A stretch of DNA of 64,000 bases from Duodenibacillus intestinigallinarum. Lineage in GTDB: Bacteria > Pseudomonadota > Gammaproteobacteria > Burkholderiales > Burkholderiaceae_F. The position numbers and the translations under genes are program-made. Below, piece by piece: positions 34,013-42,294 of the stretch. The notes under the pieces are model-generated. The model made no database searches. It worked only from the letters and a program-made list of their open reading frames with translations, and was not told where the DNA came from. The stretch is taken from assembly GCA_019117105.1 (NCBI GenBank), contig DXAH01000047.1, forward strand, positions 62,001 to 126,000, given 5' to 3'. The stretch's first letter is position 1; each line of letters opens with the position of its first letter.

Positions 34013-34028
34013 TGTTTCACGTGAAACA
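34013..34028. other. parS site 5
   Basis: Perfect consensus 16-base palindrome, starting 106 bases right of site 4 and about 230 bases before mnmG. Confidence 0.95.
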
Positions 34029-34261
34029 TTCAAGAGGTGAAAAAAAGGTGAGATGAAGTGGAGGATAGAAAAGAAAGTTTGGTTTAAGACAAGAAAATCG
34101 TAAAAAAATTAATCTGATGAGATGGATGAAAAGTAGAATTTCGACTGGCAAAAAAAATCTGTATTGCTAAAAGTTTTGGTCGACAATCTTTTCTGTGATA
34201 TGCACGCTTAAAGATGCCTTTGAAAAAGGTAAATTGATAGAAGTTGGTGCACTCCTTAAAA

Positions 34262-36163
34262 ATGAATTACCCGGATTTATTTGATGTTGTGGTGGTTGGT
34301 TGTGGTCACGCCGGTGCTGAGGCTGCTTTAGCTTCAGCAAGAATGGGGGCGAAAACACTTCTGATCACACACAATATGGATACTATCGGACAGTTGTCGT
34401 GTAACCCGTCTATTGGAGGCATCGGTAAAGGTCACCTAGTTAAAGAGGTTGACGCAATGGGTGGCGCAATGGGGGTCGTGACTGATGCCGCAGGTATTCA
34501 GTTTCGAATTTTGAATCGATCGAAAGGTCCTGCAGTCCGAGCAACACGCGCTCAGATTGATCGAAATCTGTACCGCGTAGCGATGCGTAGTCGCATTGAG
34601 AATCAGCCTAATCTCTTTGTTTTCCAAATGGCTGCTGACGATTTGATTGTGGAAAACAATCGAGTTTGTGGGGTAGTGAGCAAAACAGGATGTCGATTCT
34701 CTGCAAAGAGTGTTGTAATTTGCAGTGGAACATTTTTAAATGGTCTGGTTCATATAGGTCTGGATCATTTTTCTGCCGGACGTGCAGGGGATCCTCCATC
34801 CATTAAATTAGCAGAACGATTGATTGATCTGGGTCTTCCTAAAGGGCGTCTGAAGACTGGAACTCCTGCTCGAATTGATGGAAGATCCATCGATTTTTCA
34901 AAATGCAAAGAACAACCGGGGGATTTAAATCCTGTTCCATTCTTTTCGTTAATGGAGCCCGGAATTGAGCATCCTCGGCAGGTTCCGTGCTGGATTACTC
35001 ACACGAACGAGAAAATGCACGACATCATTCGTAGAAATTTAGATCGTTCACCGATGTATTCCGGAATTATCGAAGGCATTGGTCCTCGTTATTGCCCTTC
35101 TATCGAAGATAAGGTTCAACGGTTCAAAGATAAGGATAGTCACCAGGTCTTTTTGGAGCCTGAGGGACTGTCGACAAACGAGTTCTATCCGAACGGTATC
35201 TCAACTTCTCTTCCGTTTGATGTTCAGTTGGAGATAATCCATTGCATTCCTGGTTTGGAGAATGCGTATCTGCTTAGACCGGGGTATGCCATTGAGTACG
35301 ATTTTTACGATCCGCGAGAATTGAAGAGAACCTTTGAATGCAAGCGAATTGAAAATTTGTACTTTGCTGGTCAGATCAACGGTACGACCGGGTACGAAGA
35401 GGCTGCAGCTCAAGGTCTTTTGGCCGGCATTAACGCGGCGGCTCGAGCTCTTGAAAAGGAAGAATGGACGCCGAGACGCGATGAGGCTTATCTTGGTGTA
35501 ATGATCGACGATTTGACAACGCGAGGCGTCACGGAACCGTATCGTATGTTCACGAGTCGCGCAGAATATCGCTTGAGCTTGCGTGAAGATAATGCCGATG
35601 CGAGACTAGCTGAAACGGCACACAGATTGGGAGTTCTTAGTGATGAAAAATTCGATCGCTACATGAGAAAAAAGGAGGCGGTTGAAACAGAACTGTCTCG
35701 TCTGAAGACTACCTGGGTCAATCCTAAAGTGATCGAAGCAGCAGAGGCCCAACGAGTGTTGGGGACCGGTATCGAACGCGAATATAACTTGGCGGCCCTA
35801 TTGTCTCGTCCGAATGTATCTTACGGCACGCTCATGTCTCTAAAGAAACAAAGCGGAGAGATGGTGAGTGAAACGCCTCTGACGGACGAAAGTCAGATTG
35901 AACAAATCGAGATCGCATTGAAGTACAAGGGGTATATCGAACGTCAAAAAGAAGAGGTGCAGAAAACGTTGGCACACGAAGAAATGGTTATGCCTTCTGA
36001 TCTTGATTACGATAAAGTAATTGGATTGTCGTTCGAAGTACGTCAAAAACTCAAGGCTGTCCGTCCTGAAACCTTGGGGCAGGCATCCAGAATTTCTGGT
36101 GTGACTCCGGCTGCAGTTTCTTTGCTTCTTGTGTATTTGAAACGTCTCAAGTGGGGTAACTAA
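34262..36163 (+). CDS. mnmG: tRNA uridine-5-carboxymethylaminomethyl modification enzyme MnmG
   Basis: MnmG (GidA) is the FAD-dependent partner of MnmE in wobble-uridine modification. The 633-residue protein has the FAD Rossmann motif VVVGCGHAGAEAALASARMG, the CNPSIGGIGKGHLVKEVDA loop with a catalytic Cys, RAQIDRNLYR, and the C-terminal helical MnmE-binding domain (about 550-633). The ATG at 34262 fits the family start (MNYPDLFDVVVVG). No good ribosome site precedes it. The gene is visibly more AT-rich than the ATP-synthase genes to its right, with many AT-ending codons. rsmG starts three bases after its stop. Confidence 0.97.
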   Translation: MNYPDLFDVVVVGCGHAGAEAALASARMGAKTLLITHNMDTIGQLSCNPSIGGIGKGHLVKEVDAMGGAMGVVTDAAGIQFRILNRSKGPAVRATRAQIDRNLYRVAMRSRIENQPNLFVFQMAADDLIVENNRVCGVVSKTGCRFSAKSVVICSGTFLNGLVHIGLDHFSAGRAGDPPSIKLAERLIDLGLPKGRLKTGTPARIDGRSIDFSKCKEQPGDLNPVPFFSLMEPGIEHPRQVPCWITHTNEKMHDIIRRNLDRSPMYSGIIEGIGPRYCPSIEDKVQRFKDKDSHQVFLEPEGLSTNEFYPNGISTSLPFDVQLEIIHCIPGLENAYLLRPGYAIEYDFYDPRELKRTFECKRIENLYFAGQINGTTGYEEAAAQGLLAGINAAARALEKEEWTPRRDEAYLGVMIDDLTTRGVTEPYRMFTSRAEYRLSLREDNADARLAETAHRLGVLSDEKFDRYMRKKEAVETELSRLKTTWVNPKVIEAAEAQRVLGTGIEREYNLAALLSRPNVSYGTLMSLKKQSGEMVSETPLTDESQIEQIEIALKYKGYIERQKEEVQKTLAHEEMVMPSDLDYDKVIGLSFEVRQKLKAVRPETLGQASRISGVTPAAVSLLLVYLKRLKWGN

Positions 36164-36165
36164 AC

Positions 36166-36819
36166 GTGGCGTTGGACTTTCAAGCTTCAGAAATCCAAGC
36201 AAAGGTGCGCGATGAAATTCAGTTGGAACTGACAGAAGATCAGGCTGAAAAATTGGCTCGTTTTTCATCGCTTTTGTTGCGTTGGAATAATGCGTACAAC
36301 TTGACGAGCATTAAGAATCCAGAAGATGTGGTACGACTGCACATTGCTGATTCTCTGACACTTGTCCAGCACTTTTCCGATTTGGTCGGAGATGTGAAAA
36401 ATGTTTTGGACGTCGGCAGCGGAGGTGGCCTTCCTGCAATTCCATTGGCGATCATGCGCCCTGATCTGCGGATCACAATGGTAGACGCTGTTCAAAAGAA
36501 AACGCTTTTTCAGAAGCAGGCTTGTGTAACGTGTCGCCTTTCTAATGTGGAACCGATCCATGCTCGTATCGAAACACTGAAGAGTAAAACGTTTGAAGTG
36601 GTGACCAGCCGTGCGTTTGCATCGCTAAAAGATATGGTGGAACTAACGCGCGACGTTCTTGCAGAAGACGGACGTTGGCTTGCAATGAAAGGTAAGTTTC
36701 CTGAGCAAGAAATCGAAGAGTTGCCGCCCGACGTTGAAGTCGAAAAAAAACAGCTTTTAACTCTGGAAAAGGGAAAAATTGAACGTGTTTTAATTGTCCT
36801 CAAGCGTAAGGTTGCTTGA
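36166..36819 (+). CDS. rsmG: 16S rRNA (guanine527-N7)-methyltransferase RsmG
   Basis: RsmG (GidB) methylates G527 in the 530 loop of 16S rRNA; its loss gives low-level streptomycin resistance in other bacteria. The 217-residue protein has LLRWNNAYNLTSI, then the SAM-binding motif VLDVGSGGGLPAIPLAI (about 80-97), MVDAVQKKTLF and VTSRAFASL. The start is the GTG at 36166, three bases after mnmG, as is common for this coupled pair. Like mnmG, it is AT-richer than its right-hand neighbours. Confidence 0.95.
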   Translation: MALDFQASEIQAKVRDEIQLELTEDQAEKLARFSSLLLRWNNAYNLTSIKNPEDVVRLHIADSLTLVQHFSDLVGDVKNVLDVGSGGGLPAIPLAIMRPDLRITMVDAVQKKTLFQKQACVTCRLSNVEPIHARIETLKSKTFEVVTSRAFASLKDMVELTRDVLAEDGRWLAMKGKFPEQEIEELPPDVEVEKKQLLTLEKGKIERVLIVLKRKVA

Positions 36820-36954
36820 AGTTCTTAAATTTGAGGTGATTTAAACGCGATTTGAGTTGAAGGACTCAAAAATTCCTTTGAAATCAATGGGGAATCATCT
36901 AATTGTCATATGAGAAAGCTATATCAAGCAATTTTCAGGACTCTGAACTAAAAA

Positions 36955-37611
36955 ATGATCATGCTTGAATCTGAAATTGCCAATTTGTACACGGCAGCCA
37001 TTATGGTCTTCGCGGCTTTGGTTCCTGTGCTCAATCCCTTTGGTGGTGCGATGTTTTTTCTGACGCTTACCAACGGAGTGGATCCTCATGTGCGCAGTGC
37101 TATGGCCAATCGCATTGGTTTGTATTCGCTGATCGTGTTGGTGGTGTGTTTGTTTGCCGGAAACATCATTTTGAACTTCTTCGGAATTTCGATCGGTGTT
37201 TTGAGGATGGCCGGAGGAATTGTGCTCTTTAGCGCCGGTTGGCAGGCGTTGAATGCGCCGGCACAAGAAGACGGAGCGCCTTCCGGACAACCTAAGAGTG
37301 CGCGGGCTCTCTCGACGATGGCTTTTTATCCGTTTACGTTGCCGTTGACAACCGGCCCGGGGGCCATTTCCGTTGCCGTAGCCCTCGGTGCGACTCCTTA
37401 TGAGGATGTTGGTCAGTTGGTCGGCACTTTGTTGGGGCTTGGTCTGAGCATTGCTCTGGTGTGGGTGTGTTACCGCTATTGCGACAGAATCACACGAGCC
37501 ATTGGTGCAGCCGGGTCCGACGCGTTGGCAAGAATTTTCTCGTTTATTTTGATTTGTCTTGGTGTCTCCACGTTCTGGGCCGGATTTTCAGAATTGTGGG
37601 CACAACTTTAA
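36955..37611 (+). CDS. MarC/UPF0056 family membrane protein
   Basis: MarC proteins are inner-membrane proteins of about 210-220 residues with six predicted helices and no established activity; the early link to multiple antibiotic resistance was not upheld for E. coli MarC. This 218-residue protein has the family features: VPVLNPFGGAMFFLTLT in helix 1, IGVLRMAGGIVLFSAGWQAL, the FTLPLTTGPGAISVAVALG re-entrant-like stretch, and the RIFSFILICLGVSTFWAGF end. ATGs at 36955 and 36961 are both possible. It interrupts the usual rsmG-parA neighbourhood, which may be a lineage feature. Confidence 0.88.
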   Translation: MIMLESEIANLYTAAIMVFAALVPVLNPFGGAMFFLTLTNGVDPHVRSAMANRIGLYSLIVLVVCLFAGNIILNFFGISIGVLRMAGGIVLFSAGWQALNAPAQEDGAPSGQPKSARALSTMAFYPFTLPLTTGPGAISVAVALGATPYEDVGQLVGTLLGLGLSIALVWVCYRYCDRITRAIGAAGSDALARIFSFILICLGVSTFWAGFSELWAQL

Positions 37612-37653
37612 GCGCTTTGATGCGCAAATAAGATTACGGAGCATAAAAAGAAG

Positions 37654-38448
37654 ATGGCTTATATCTTTTGCATCGCCAATCAGAAAGGCGGCGTCGGAAA
37701 AACAACGACTGCAGTGAATACGGCCGCCGCTTTGGCAAAAAAGCGCAAGAAAGTTTTGTTGGTGGACCTGGATGCCCAGGGGAATGCCACCACAGGATCC
37801 GGCGTAGAAAAAAGTGAGTGTGAATTCACTATTTATGATCTTTTGGTAAACAAGAAGATCAAATTCGACCAGGTCGTACAGAAGAGCGAAGTCGGTGGAT
37901 ACGACGTTCTGCCTTCCAATCGCGAATTGTCGGCAGCTGAGCTTGAAATTGCTGAGATGAAAGATCGCGACAATTTGCTCAAGAATATTCTTGCCAAGGT
38001 CGAGGATCGCTACGATTTCATTTTGATCGATTGTCCTCCGTCGCTTTCGCTTATCACCGTGAATGCGTTGTGCTGTGCCATGGGGGTGATTGTCCCGATG
38101 CAGTGTGAGTACTACGCGATGGAAGGCTTGAGTGATCTGGTCGAGACGATCAATCGAGTTGTGGCCAACAAGAATCCCAACCTGAAGGTGATAGGTGTGC
38201 TGCGCGTCATGTACAGCCCGCGCATCTCGTTGCAGAACCTCGTGAGCAACGAACTGATCCAGACCTTCGGTGCCGTTGTGTTTGATACGGTGATTCCGCG
38301 TAATGTGAGTCTGGCGGAAGCACCCTCTTTCGGTAAGCCCGTGATGTACTACAAGAAGACAAGCACGGGTGCCAAAGCCTACCTTGATTTTGGACGCGAA
38401 CTAATTCGCCGCGTCAAAGATGAAGTACAAGCCGCTCAAAAGGAGTAA
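37654..38448 (+). CDS. parA: Chromosome partitioning ATPase ParA (Soj)
   Basis: ParA is a deviant Walker ATPase that forms the dynamic gradient pulling ParB-parS complexes apart. The 264-residue protein lacks the N-terminal DNA-binding domain of plasmid type Ia ParA, which fits a chromosomal ParA. It has KGGVGKTTTAVNTAAALA (deviant Walker A), the VDLDAQGNATTG switch I region and LIDCPPSLSL (Walker B). It is followed six bases later by parB, so the two are one operon, and the matching parS sites lie 4 kb to the left. Confidence 0.97.
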   Translation: MAYIFCIANQKGGVGKTTTAVNTAAALAKKRKKVLLVDLDAQGNATTGSGVEKSECEFTIYDLLVNKKIKFDQVVQKSEVGGYDVLPSNRELSAAELEIAEMKDRDNLLKNILAKVEDRYDFILIDCPPSLSLITVNALCCAMGVIVPMQCEYYAMEGLSDLVETINRVVANKNPNLKVIGVLRVMYSPRISLQNLVSNELIQTFGAVVFDTVIPRNVSLAEAPSFGKPVMYYKKTSTGAKAYLDFGRELIRRVKDEVQAAQKE

Positions 38449-38454
38449 CGCGTT

Positions 38455-39381
38455 ATGCCACCTAAGAAAACCAGTCGCCTCGGTCGAGGCTTGTCATCTC
38501 TATTGGGTGCTGAGGTGCCTGCCAACATTCCGACGCCGGCGAAGGCGAAAGCTGCTGCGGCTGCTGCACAGGAGAAAAACGAGGGTCCTGCTGTGCGAGA
38601 GATTGAAATTGGCCAGCTCAAGGCCGGCAAGTATCAGCCGCGCACACTTATCGAACAGGAAAAACTGCAGGAGCTTAGTGACTCAATTCGTCAGCAGGGC
38701 GTAATCAGTCCGATCATCGTTCGACCGCTTGCAAGCGGTCGGTATGAGATTATCGCCGGCGAACGCCGCTACCGTGCAAGCAAGCTGGCTGGCAAAAAGA
38801 CAGTTCCCGCCATCGTTCGAGAAGTCGATGATAAGAGCGCGCTTGCCATGGCGCTTATCGAAAATATGCAGCGCGAAGATTTGAACGCTGTGGAAGAAGC
38901 CGCCGGCGTGAGCCGTCTCATAGAAGAATTCGGCTATACCCATGAGCAGGCTGCCGAGGCTATCGGTCGCAGCCGTTCTGCGACGACTAATCTGTTGCGC
39001 CTGCTGAACCTGACCGAAGCGGTCAAGCAGATGCTTGCCGATGGCAAGATTGACATGGGCCATGCTCGCGCACTTCTGGCTCTTTCGGGGGCCGAACAGA
39101 TTCAGTTGGCCAACGAGATCGTCGCTAAGGATCTGTCGGTTCGCGAAACCGAACGTCTGATAGCCCGCATGACGGATAAGGGGAATGAGAAGAAGGCCAA
39201 GGACGGTAAGAAAGAACCAAATGCAGATGATCGCATTCTTGAAGAACGCCTGGCCGAATCGATCGGTGCACCGGTACACGTTGTGTACGGAAAGAAGGGG
39301 CGTGGCAAGATCGTGATCGATTTCGCGGACCTTGACGATCTCGATGCGCTGATCGCCAAACTGGCCCCGGAGAAAATGTAA
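38455..39381 (+). CDS. parB: Chromosome partitioning protein ParB (Spo0J), CTPase clamp
   Basis: ParB binds parS, closes as a CTP-dependent sliding clamp and spreads on neighbouring DNA. The 308-residue protein starts with a Lys/Arg-rich ParA-contacting tail (KKTSRLGRGLSSLLG). The CTP-binding ParB/Srx domain follows, with GERRYRASKLAGKKTVPAIV (about 100-122), then the helix-turn-helix that reads parS (THEQAAEAIGRSRSATTNLLRLL, about 162-185) and a C-terminal dimer domain (about 255-308). AAAAGGAG lies before the ATG. All three parts of a working ParABS system are in this window. Confidence 0.97.
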   Translation: MPPKKTSRLGRGLSSLLGAEVPANIPTPAKAKAAAAAAQEKNEGPAVREIEIGQLKAGKYQPRTLIEQEKLQELSDSIRQQGVISPIIVRPLASGRYEIIAGERRYRASKLAGKKTVPAIVREVDDKSALAMALIENMQREDLNAVEEAAGVSRLIEEFGYTHEQAAEAIGRSRSATTNLLRLLNLTEAVKQMLADGKIDMGHARALLALSGAEQIQLANEIVAKDLSVRETERLIARMTDKGNEKKAKDGKKEPNADDRILEERLAESIGAPVHVVYGKKGRGKIVIDFADLDDLDALIAKLAPEKM

Positions 39382-39539
39382 CAGATAGGTGGCGCGTTTC
39401 TCAGAGTTTTGTTTTCGAGATGTCGAAAAAGGAGGGCGCATAACAAAACGCCTTAAGATTTGGCAAACCCGCTAAAAAACTGGCAGAATGCGCCGCCGCC
39501 TACCTCTGTGGTGGTAAGGACTTTAAGCCCTTCAGATAC

Positions 39540-39568
39540 TTGTTAAAGAGTATGTACACACGTAAAAT
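39540..39568 (+). promoter_or_regulatory. Predicted sigma-70 promoter of the ATP synthase operon
   Basis: TTGTTA at 39540-39545 and TAAAAT at 39563-39568 are separated by 17 bases, placing the start point about 25 bases before the atpI ATG. A second candidate, TTGGCA 39460-39465 with CAGAAT 39484-39489 (18-base spacer), lies upstream in the same 219-base gap. Confidence 0.6.
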
Positions 39569-39600
39569 AGCGCCATTTAAAAAAGGGGGTTCGGCACGGT

Positions 39601-39957
39601 ATGAATCGTGAGGAATTGGTTCGTGTCGTGCTCTGGCAATTTGCAGCCATCGTCGTGACAGCGCTCGGCTCCTGGATCGGATTCGGTTCGGGGGCAGGTT
39701 TGTCTGCCATGTTCGGTGGTTTGTGTGTTGCTGTGCCCAACGCTATGTTCGCTTTGTGTTTGCTTCGAAGCATCGGAAGTAAAAAGCCGATTGCTCCGGC
39801 GCTGATACTTCTGGGCGAGCTTCTCAAGATTTTCGTAATCTGCGTGCTCTTTGCGCTGACGGCGAAGTTCTTCACAGATCTCGTCTGGCCCGCAATGCTG
39901 GCCGGCATCGTTGCCGGTGTGTTCGGCCAGATGATTTCTATCTTTATTAAACACTGA
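39601..39957 (+). CDS. atpI: ATP synthase subunit I (AtpI-like)
   Basis: AtpI is a small membrane protein that aids c-ring assembly and is not part of the finished enzyme. The 118-residue protein has four hydrophobic segments (about 6-22, 33-54, 62-84 and 88-113) and the position and size of AtpI, directly before atpB. Sequence conservation in this family is low, so the call rests on context, topology and the GSWIGFGSGAGLSAMFGGL glycine-rich stretch. It is the first gene of the atp operon, 19 bases before atpB. Confidence 0.85.
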   Translation: MNREELVRVVLWQFAAIVVTALGSWIGFGSGAGLSAMFGGLCVAVPNAMFALCLLRSIGSKKPIAPALILLGELLKIFVICVLFALTAKFFTDLVWPAMLAGIVAGVFGQMISIFIKH

Positions 39958-39976
39958 GACCCAAAGGGATTTGGTT

Positions 39977-40810
39977 ATGGCTACAGAAGGAGCACTTAGC
40001 TCAACCGGATACATGCTTCACCACCTGACGCATAATGCCTCCGGCAAGATGCAGTCAATCATTGACTTTTCGGTCATCAACTACGACACCATCTTCTTCT
40101 CTATCCTCATGCTTGTTGTTTCGCTGTGGTTGCTTCGCCGCGCCGCAAAGAATGCGACGAGCGGTGTGCCGGGCAAGTTCCAGTGCGCCGTTGAAATGCT
40201 TGTGGATATGGTGGAAGAACAGAGTAAATCGATTGTGCACGGCGATCGTACCTTTATCGCTCCCTGTGCATTGACGGTTTTCGTCTGGGTCGTGCTGATG
40301 AATGCAATCGACTTGGTTCCTGTCGACTTGCTGCCCGCTATCGCTGGTCTTTTCGGCATCCACTACTTGCGTCCGCTGCCGACGGCAGACTTGAATGGCA
40401 CGATGGGTATCTCCATCGCCGTGCTTCTCCTGAGTCTGTACTACGGCTTTAAGATTAAAGGTGCAGGCGGTTGGTTCCACGAGCTGTTCTCGGCTCCGTT
40501 CGGCAACCACTTCCTGTTGTGGCCCTTTAACTGTGCATTGAATATCATTGAGTATCTTGCTAAGACCGTCAGTCTCGGCATGCGACTCTTTGGCAACATG
40601 TACGCAGGTGAACTGCTCTTCTTCCTGATCGCTCTGCTCGGCGGCTATGCCATGAGCTTCGGCGTGTTCGGGGGCTCGTTGAGCGTGTTCGGCCAGATTT
40701 TTGCCGGCCTTTGCTGGTGGTTGTTCCACATTTTGATCGTTCTGCTTCAGGCGTTCATCATGATGATGCTGACCTTGGTTTACATCGGTCAGGCACATGA
40801 CGGACACTGA
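39977..40810 (+). CDS. atpB: F0F1 ATP synthase subunit a
   Basis: Subunit a forms the two proton half-channels beside the c-ring. The 277-residue protein has five to six membrane helices. The essential Arg lies in SLGMRLFGNMYAGE (near residue 212), and the AFIMMMLTLVYIGQAHD C-terminal helix is present, with the usual channel-lining Gln. AAAGGGA is 7 bases before the ATG at 39977. It is second in the atpIBEFHAGDC operon. Confidence 0.97.
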   Translation: MATEGALSSTGYMLHHLTHNASGKMQSIIDFSVINYDTIFFSILMLVVSLWLLRRAAKNATSGVPGKFQCAVEMLVDMVEEQSKSIVHGDRTFIAPCALTVFVWVVLMNAIDLVPVDLLPAIAGLFGIHYLRPLPTADLNGTMGISIAVLLLSLYYGFKIKGAGGWFHELFSAPFGNHFLLWPFNCALNIIEYLAKTVSLGMRLFGNMYAGELLFFLIALLGGYAMSFGVFGGSLSVFGQIFAGLCWWLFHILIVLLQAFIMMMLTLVYIGQAHDGH

Positions 40811-40877
40811 CAGATATTTTTTCCTTTTCCTAACTTTCTCTTTTCATTCCTAACTGGAAAAACTTAAGGAGTTTGCA

Positions 40878-41120
40878 ATGACCAACGTTGCTATGGTTGC
40901 CCTGGCCTCCGGCCTCATTATCGCCTTCGGTGCCATGGGCGCCTGCATTGGCATCGGCATCATGGGTTCTAAGTACCTCGAATCTGCCGCTCGCCAGCCC
41001 GAGCTCATGAACACCCTTCAGACGAAGATGTTCCTGCTCGCCGGCCTGATCGACGCTGCCTTCCTTATCGGCGTCGGCGTGGCCATGATGTTCGCCTTTG
41101 CCAACCCGTTCGCCGGCTAA
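40878..41120 (+). CDS. atpE: F0F1 ATP synthase subunit c
   Basis: Subunit c forms the rotating ring. This 80-residue hairpin of two membrane helices has the polar loop ARQPE and the ion-carrying Asp in LLAGLIDAAFLIGVG. The first helix is Gly/Ala-rich (ASGLIIAFGAMGACIGIGIMG). I do not see the Gln/Glu/Ser-Thr pattern of sodium-binding rings, so proton coupling is expected. AAGGAG precedes the ATG at good spacing, consistent with the high expression this subunit needs. Confidence 0.97.
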   Translation: MTNVAMVALASGLIIAFGAMGACIGIGIMGSKYLESAARQPELMNTLQTKMFLLAGLIDAAFLIGVGVAMMFAFANPFAG

Positions 41121-41255
41121 TCCCGGTTTGAAGGATCGAAGCACAAGGCTCGATCCAATACCGTCTATTTTTAATTGACGTTGCCGCGAACACCTTGACG
41201 GCGGAGGCTACAAGCTGATCCGCCGCTGGGGTGTGCGGCAAAAACGGGGTTGACA

Positions 41256-41726
41256 ATGAACATTAATGCCTCTCTGTTTGTACAGATGGTGGTGTTCTTC
41301 ATCGGATGCTGGATCACGATGAAGTTCATCTGGCCGCCTTTGATCAAAGCGATCGAAGAACGCCAAAACAAGATCGCTCAGGGTCTTGCCGCTGCCGACA
41401 AGAGCAACGAAGCTCTTGCCGAAGCCCAGGCCAAGGGCCGCGAGATCGAAGCAGAAGCACGTGCTCATGCGACGACCATCGTCTCTGACGGTGAAAAGCG
41501 CGGCGCAGCGATCGTTGAAAATGCCAAGGAACGCGCCCAGGCCGAAGCCGATCGCATCATTGCGAGCGCCAAGGCTGAGGCCGCACAGGAAATGCAGCGT
41601 GCTCGCGAACAGCTTCGTGACGAAGTTGCAGCACTCGCTGTTGCCGGTGCCGAGCAGATTCTTGCTCGCGAAGTGGACAAGTCCGTCCACGCACAGCTTC
41701 TTGAACAACTTAAGGCGAAGCTCTAA
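41256..41726 (+). CDS. atpF: F0F1 ATP synthase subunit b
   Basis: Subunit b is the peripheral stalk that links Fo to delta. The 156-residue protein has one N-terminal membrane helix (about 7-26, VQMVVFFIGCWITMKFIWPP) and a long, highly charged coiled-coil helix (about 30-150), rich in Ala, Glu and Lys. The ATG at 41256 gives MNINAS; a TTG six bases earlier is in frame. atpH starts two bases after its stop. Confidence 0.96.
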   Translation: MNINASLFVQMVVFFIGCWITMKFIWPPLIKAIEERQNKIAQGLAAADKSNEALAEAQAKGREIEAEARAHATTIVSDGEKRGAAIVENAKERAQAEADRIIASAKAEAAQEMQRAREQLRDEVAALAVAGAEQILAREVDKSVHAQLLEQLKAKL

Positions 41727-41728
41727 TC

Positions 41729-42277
41729 ATGGCTGAACTTTCGACGATTGCCCGCCCTTACGCTCAAGGCCTCTGGAAGGCTCTTGCAGACCGTGGGGAC
41801 ACCGCGCAGGCCGCTGAGATTGAGCAGTCGCTCTTTGCTCTCAGCTCTGCGGTTTCCGAACCGCAGGTTGCCGAACTCGTGTCCGATCCTAAGGTGACCG
41901 ATGACCAGATGTATGACCTGCTTGCCGGGTCGATCGGCGAGGAGGCTCCCTCCCAGCTGAAAGGCCTTCTGCGCACAGTCATCGAAAATGGTCGTCTCTG
42001 TGCTTTGCCCGAGATCGCCGCGCAGTTCCGTGCGCTTAAAAACGAATCCGAAGGTGTCGCTGACGCCTACATCGAGTCCGCCTACGCGCTTACCAAGAAG
42101 GACGTCGACCAGCTTGTCAAAGCTCTTAGCCAGAAGTTCCCCGGAGTGACGCTCCGCCCTGAAGTGTCCATCAACAAGGATCTCATCGGCGGTGTCAGCA
42201 TCCGTGTTGGAGACCAAGTGCTTGACGGTTCGGTTCGTGCGCGTCTTGCGCAGATGAAGGCGGCGCTCACCGCATAA
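41729..42277 (+). CDS. atpH: F0F1 ATP synthase subunit delta
   Basis: Delta caps the F1 hexamer and joins it to subunit b. The 182 residues begin ELSTIARPYAQGLWKALAD, the family's helical N-terminal domain (about 1-105), and end with the IRVGDQVLDGSVRARLAQMK segment, which is the most conserved part. It sits between atpF and atpA with a 17-base gap to atpA. Confidence 0.96.
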   Translation: MAELSTIARPYAQGLWKALADRGDTAQAAEIEQSLFALSSAVSEPQVAELVSDPKVTDDQMYDLLAGSIGEEAPSQLKGLLRTVIENGRLCALPEIAAQFRALKNESEGVADAYIESAYALTKKDVDQLVKALSQKFPGVTLRPEVSINKDLIGGVSIRVGDQVLDGSVRARLAQMKAALTA

Positions 42278-42294
42278 ATTTCGGAGCTCTAAGA

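Larger units (their letters stand above)
33282..34261. other. AT-rich noncoding island holding the parS cluster
   Basis: This 980-base stretch between divergent thiC and mnmG is strongly AT-rich and has no gene I can support. Short frames read across the parS palindromes and have no homology-like features. It contains five perfect parS sites (listed separately) spaced 106-211 bases apart and the unidentified promoters of thiC and mnmG. No DnaA-box cluster is present. Its likely job is to be the centromere on which ParB loads. Confidence 0.85.
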
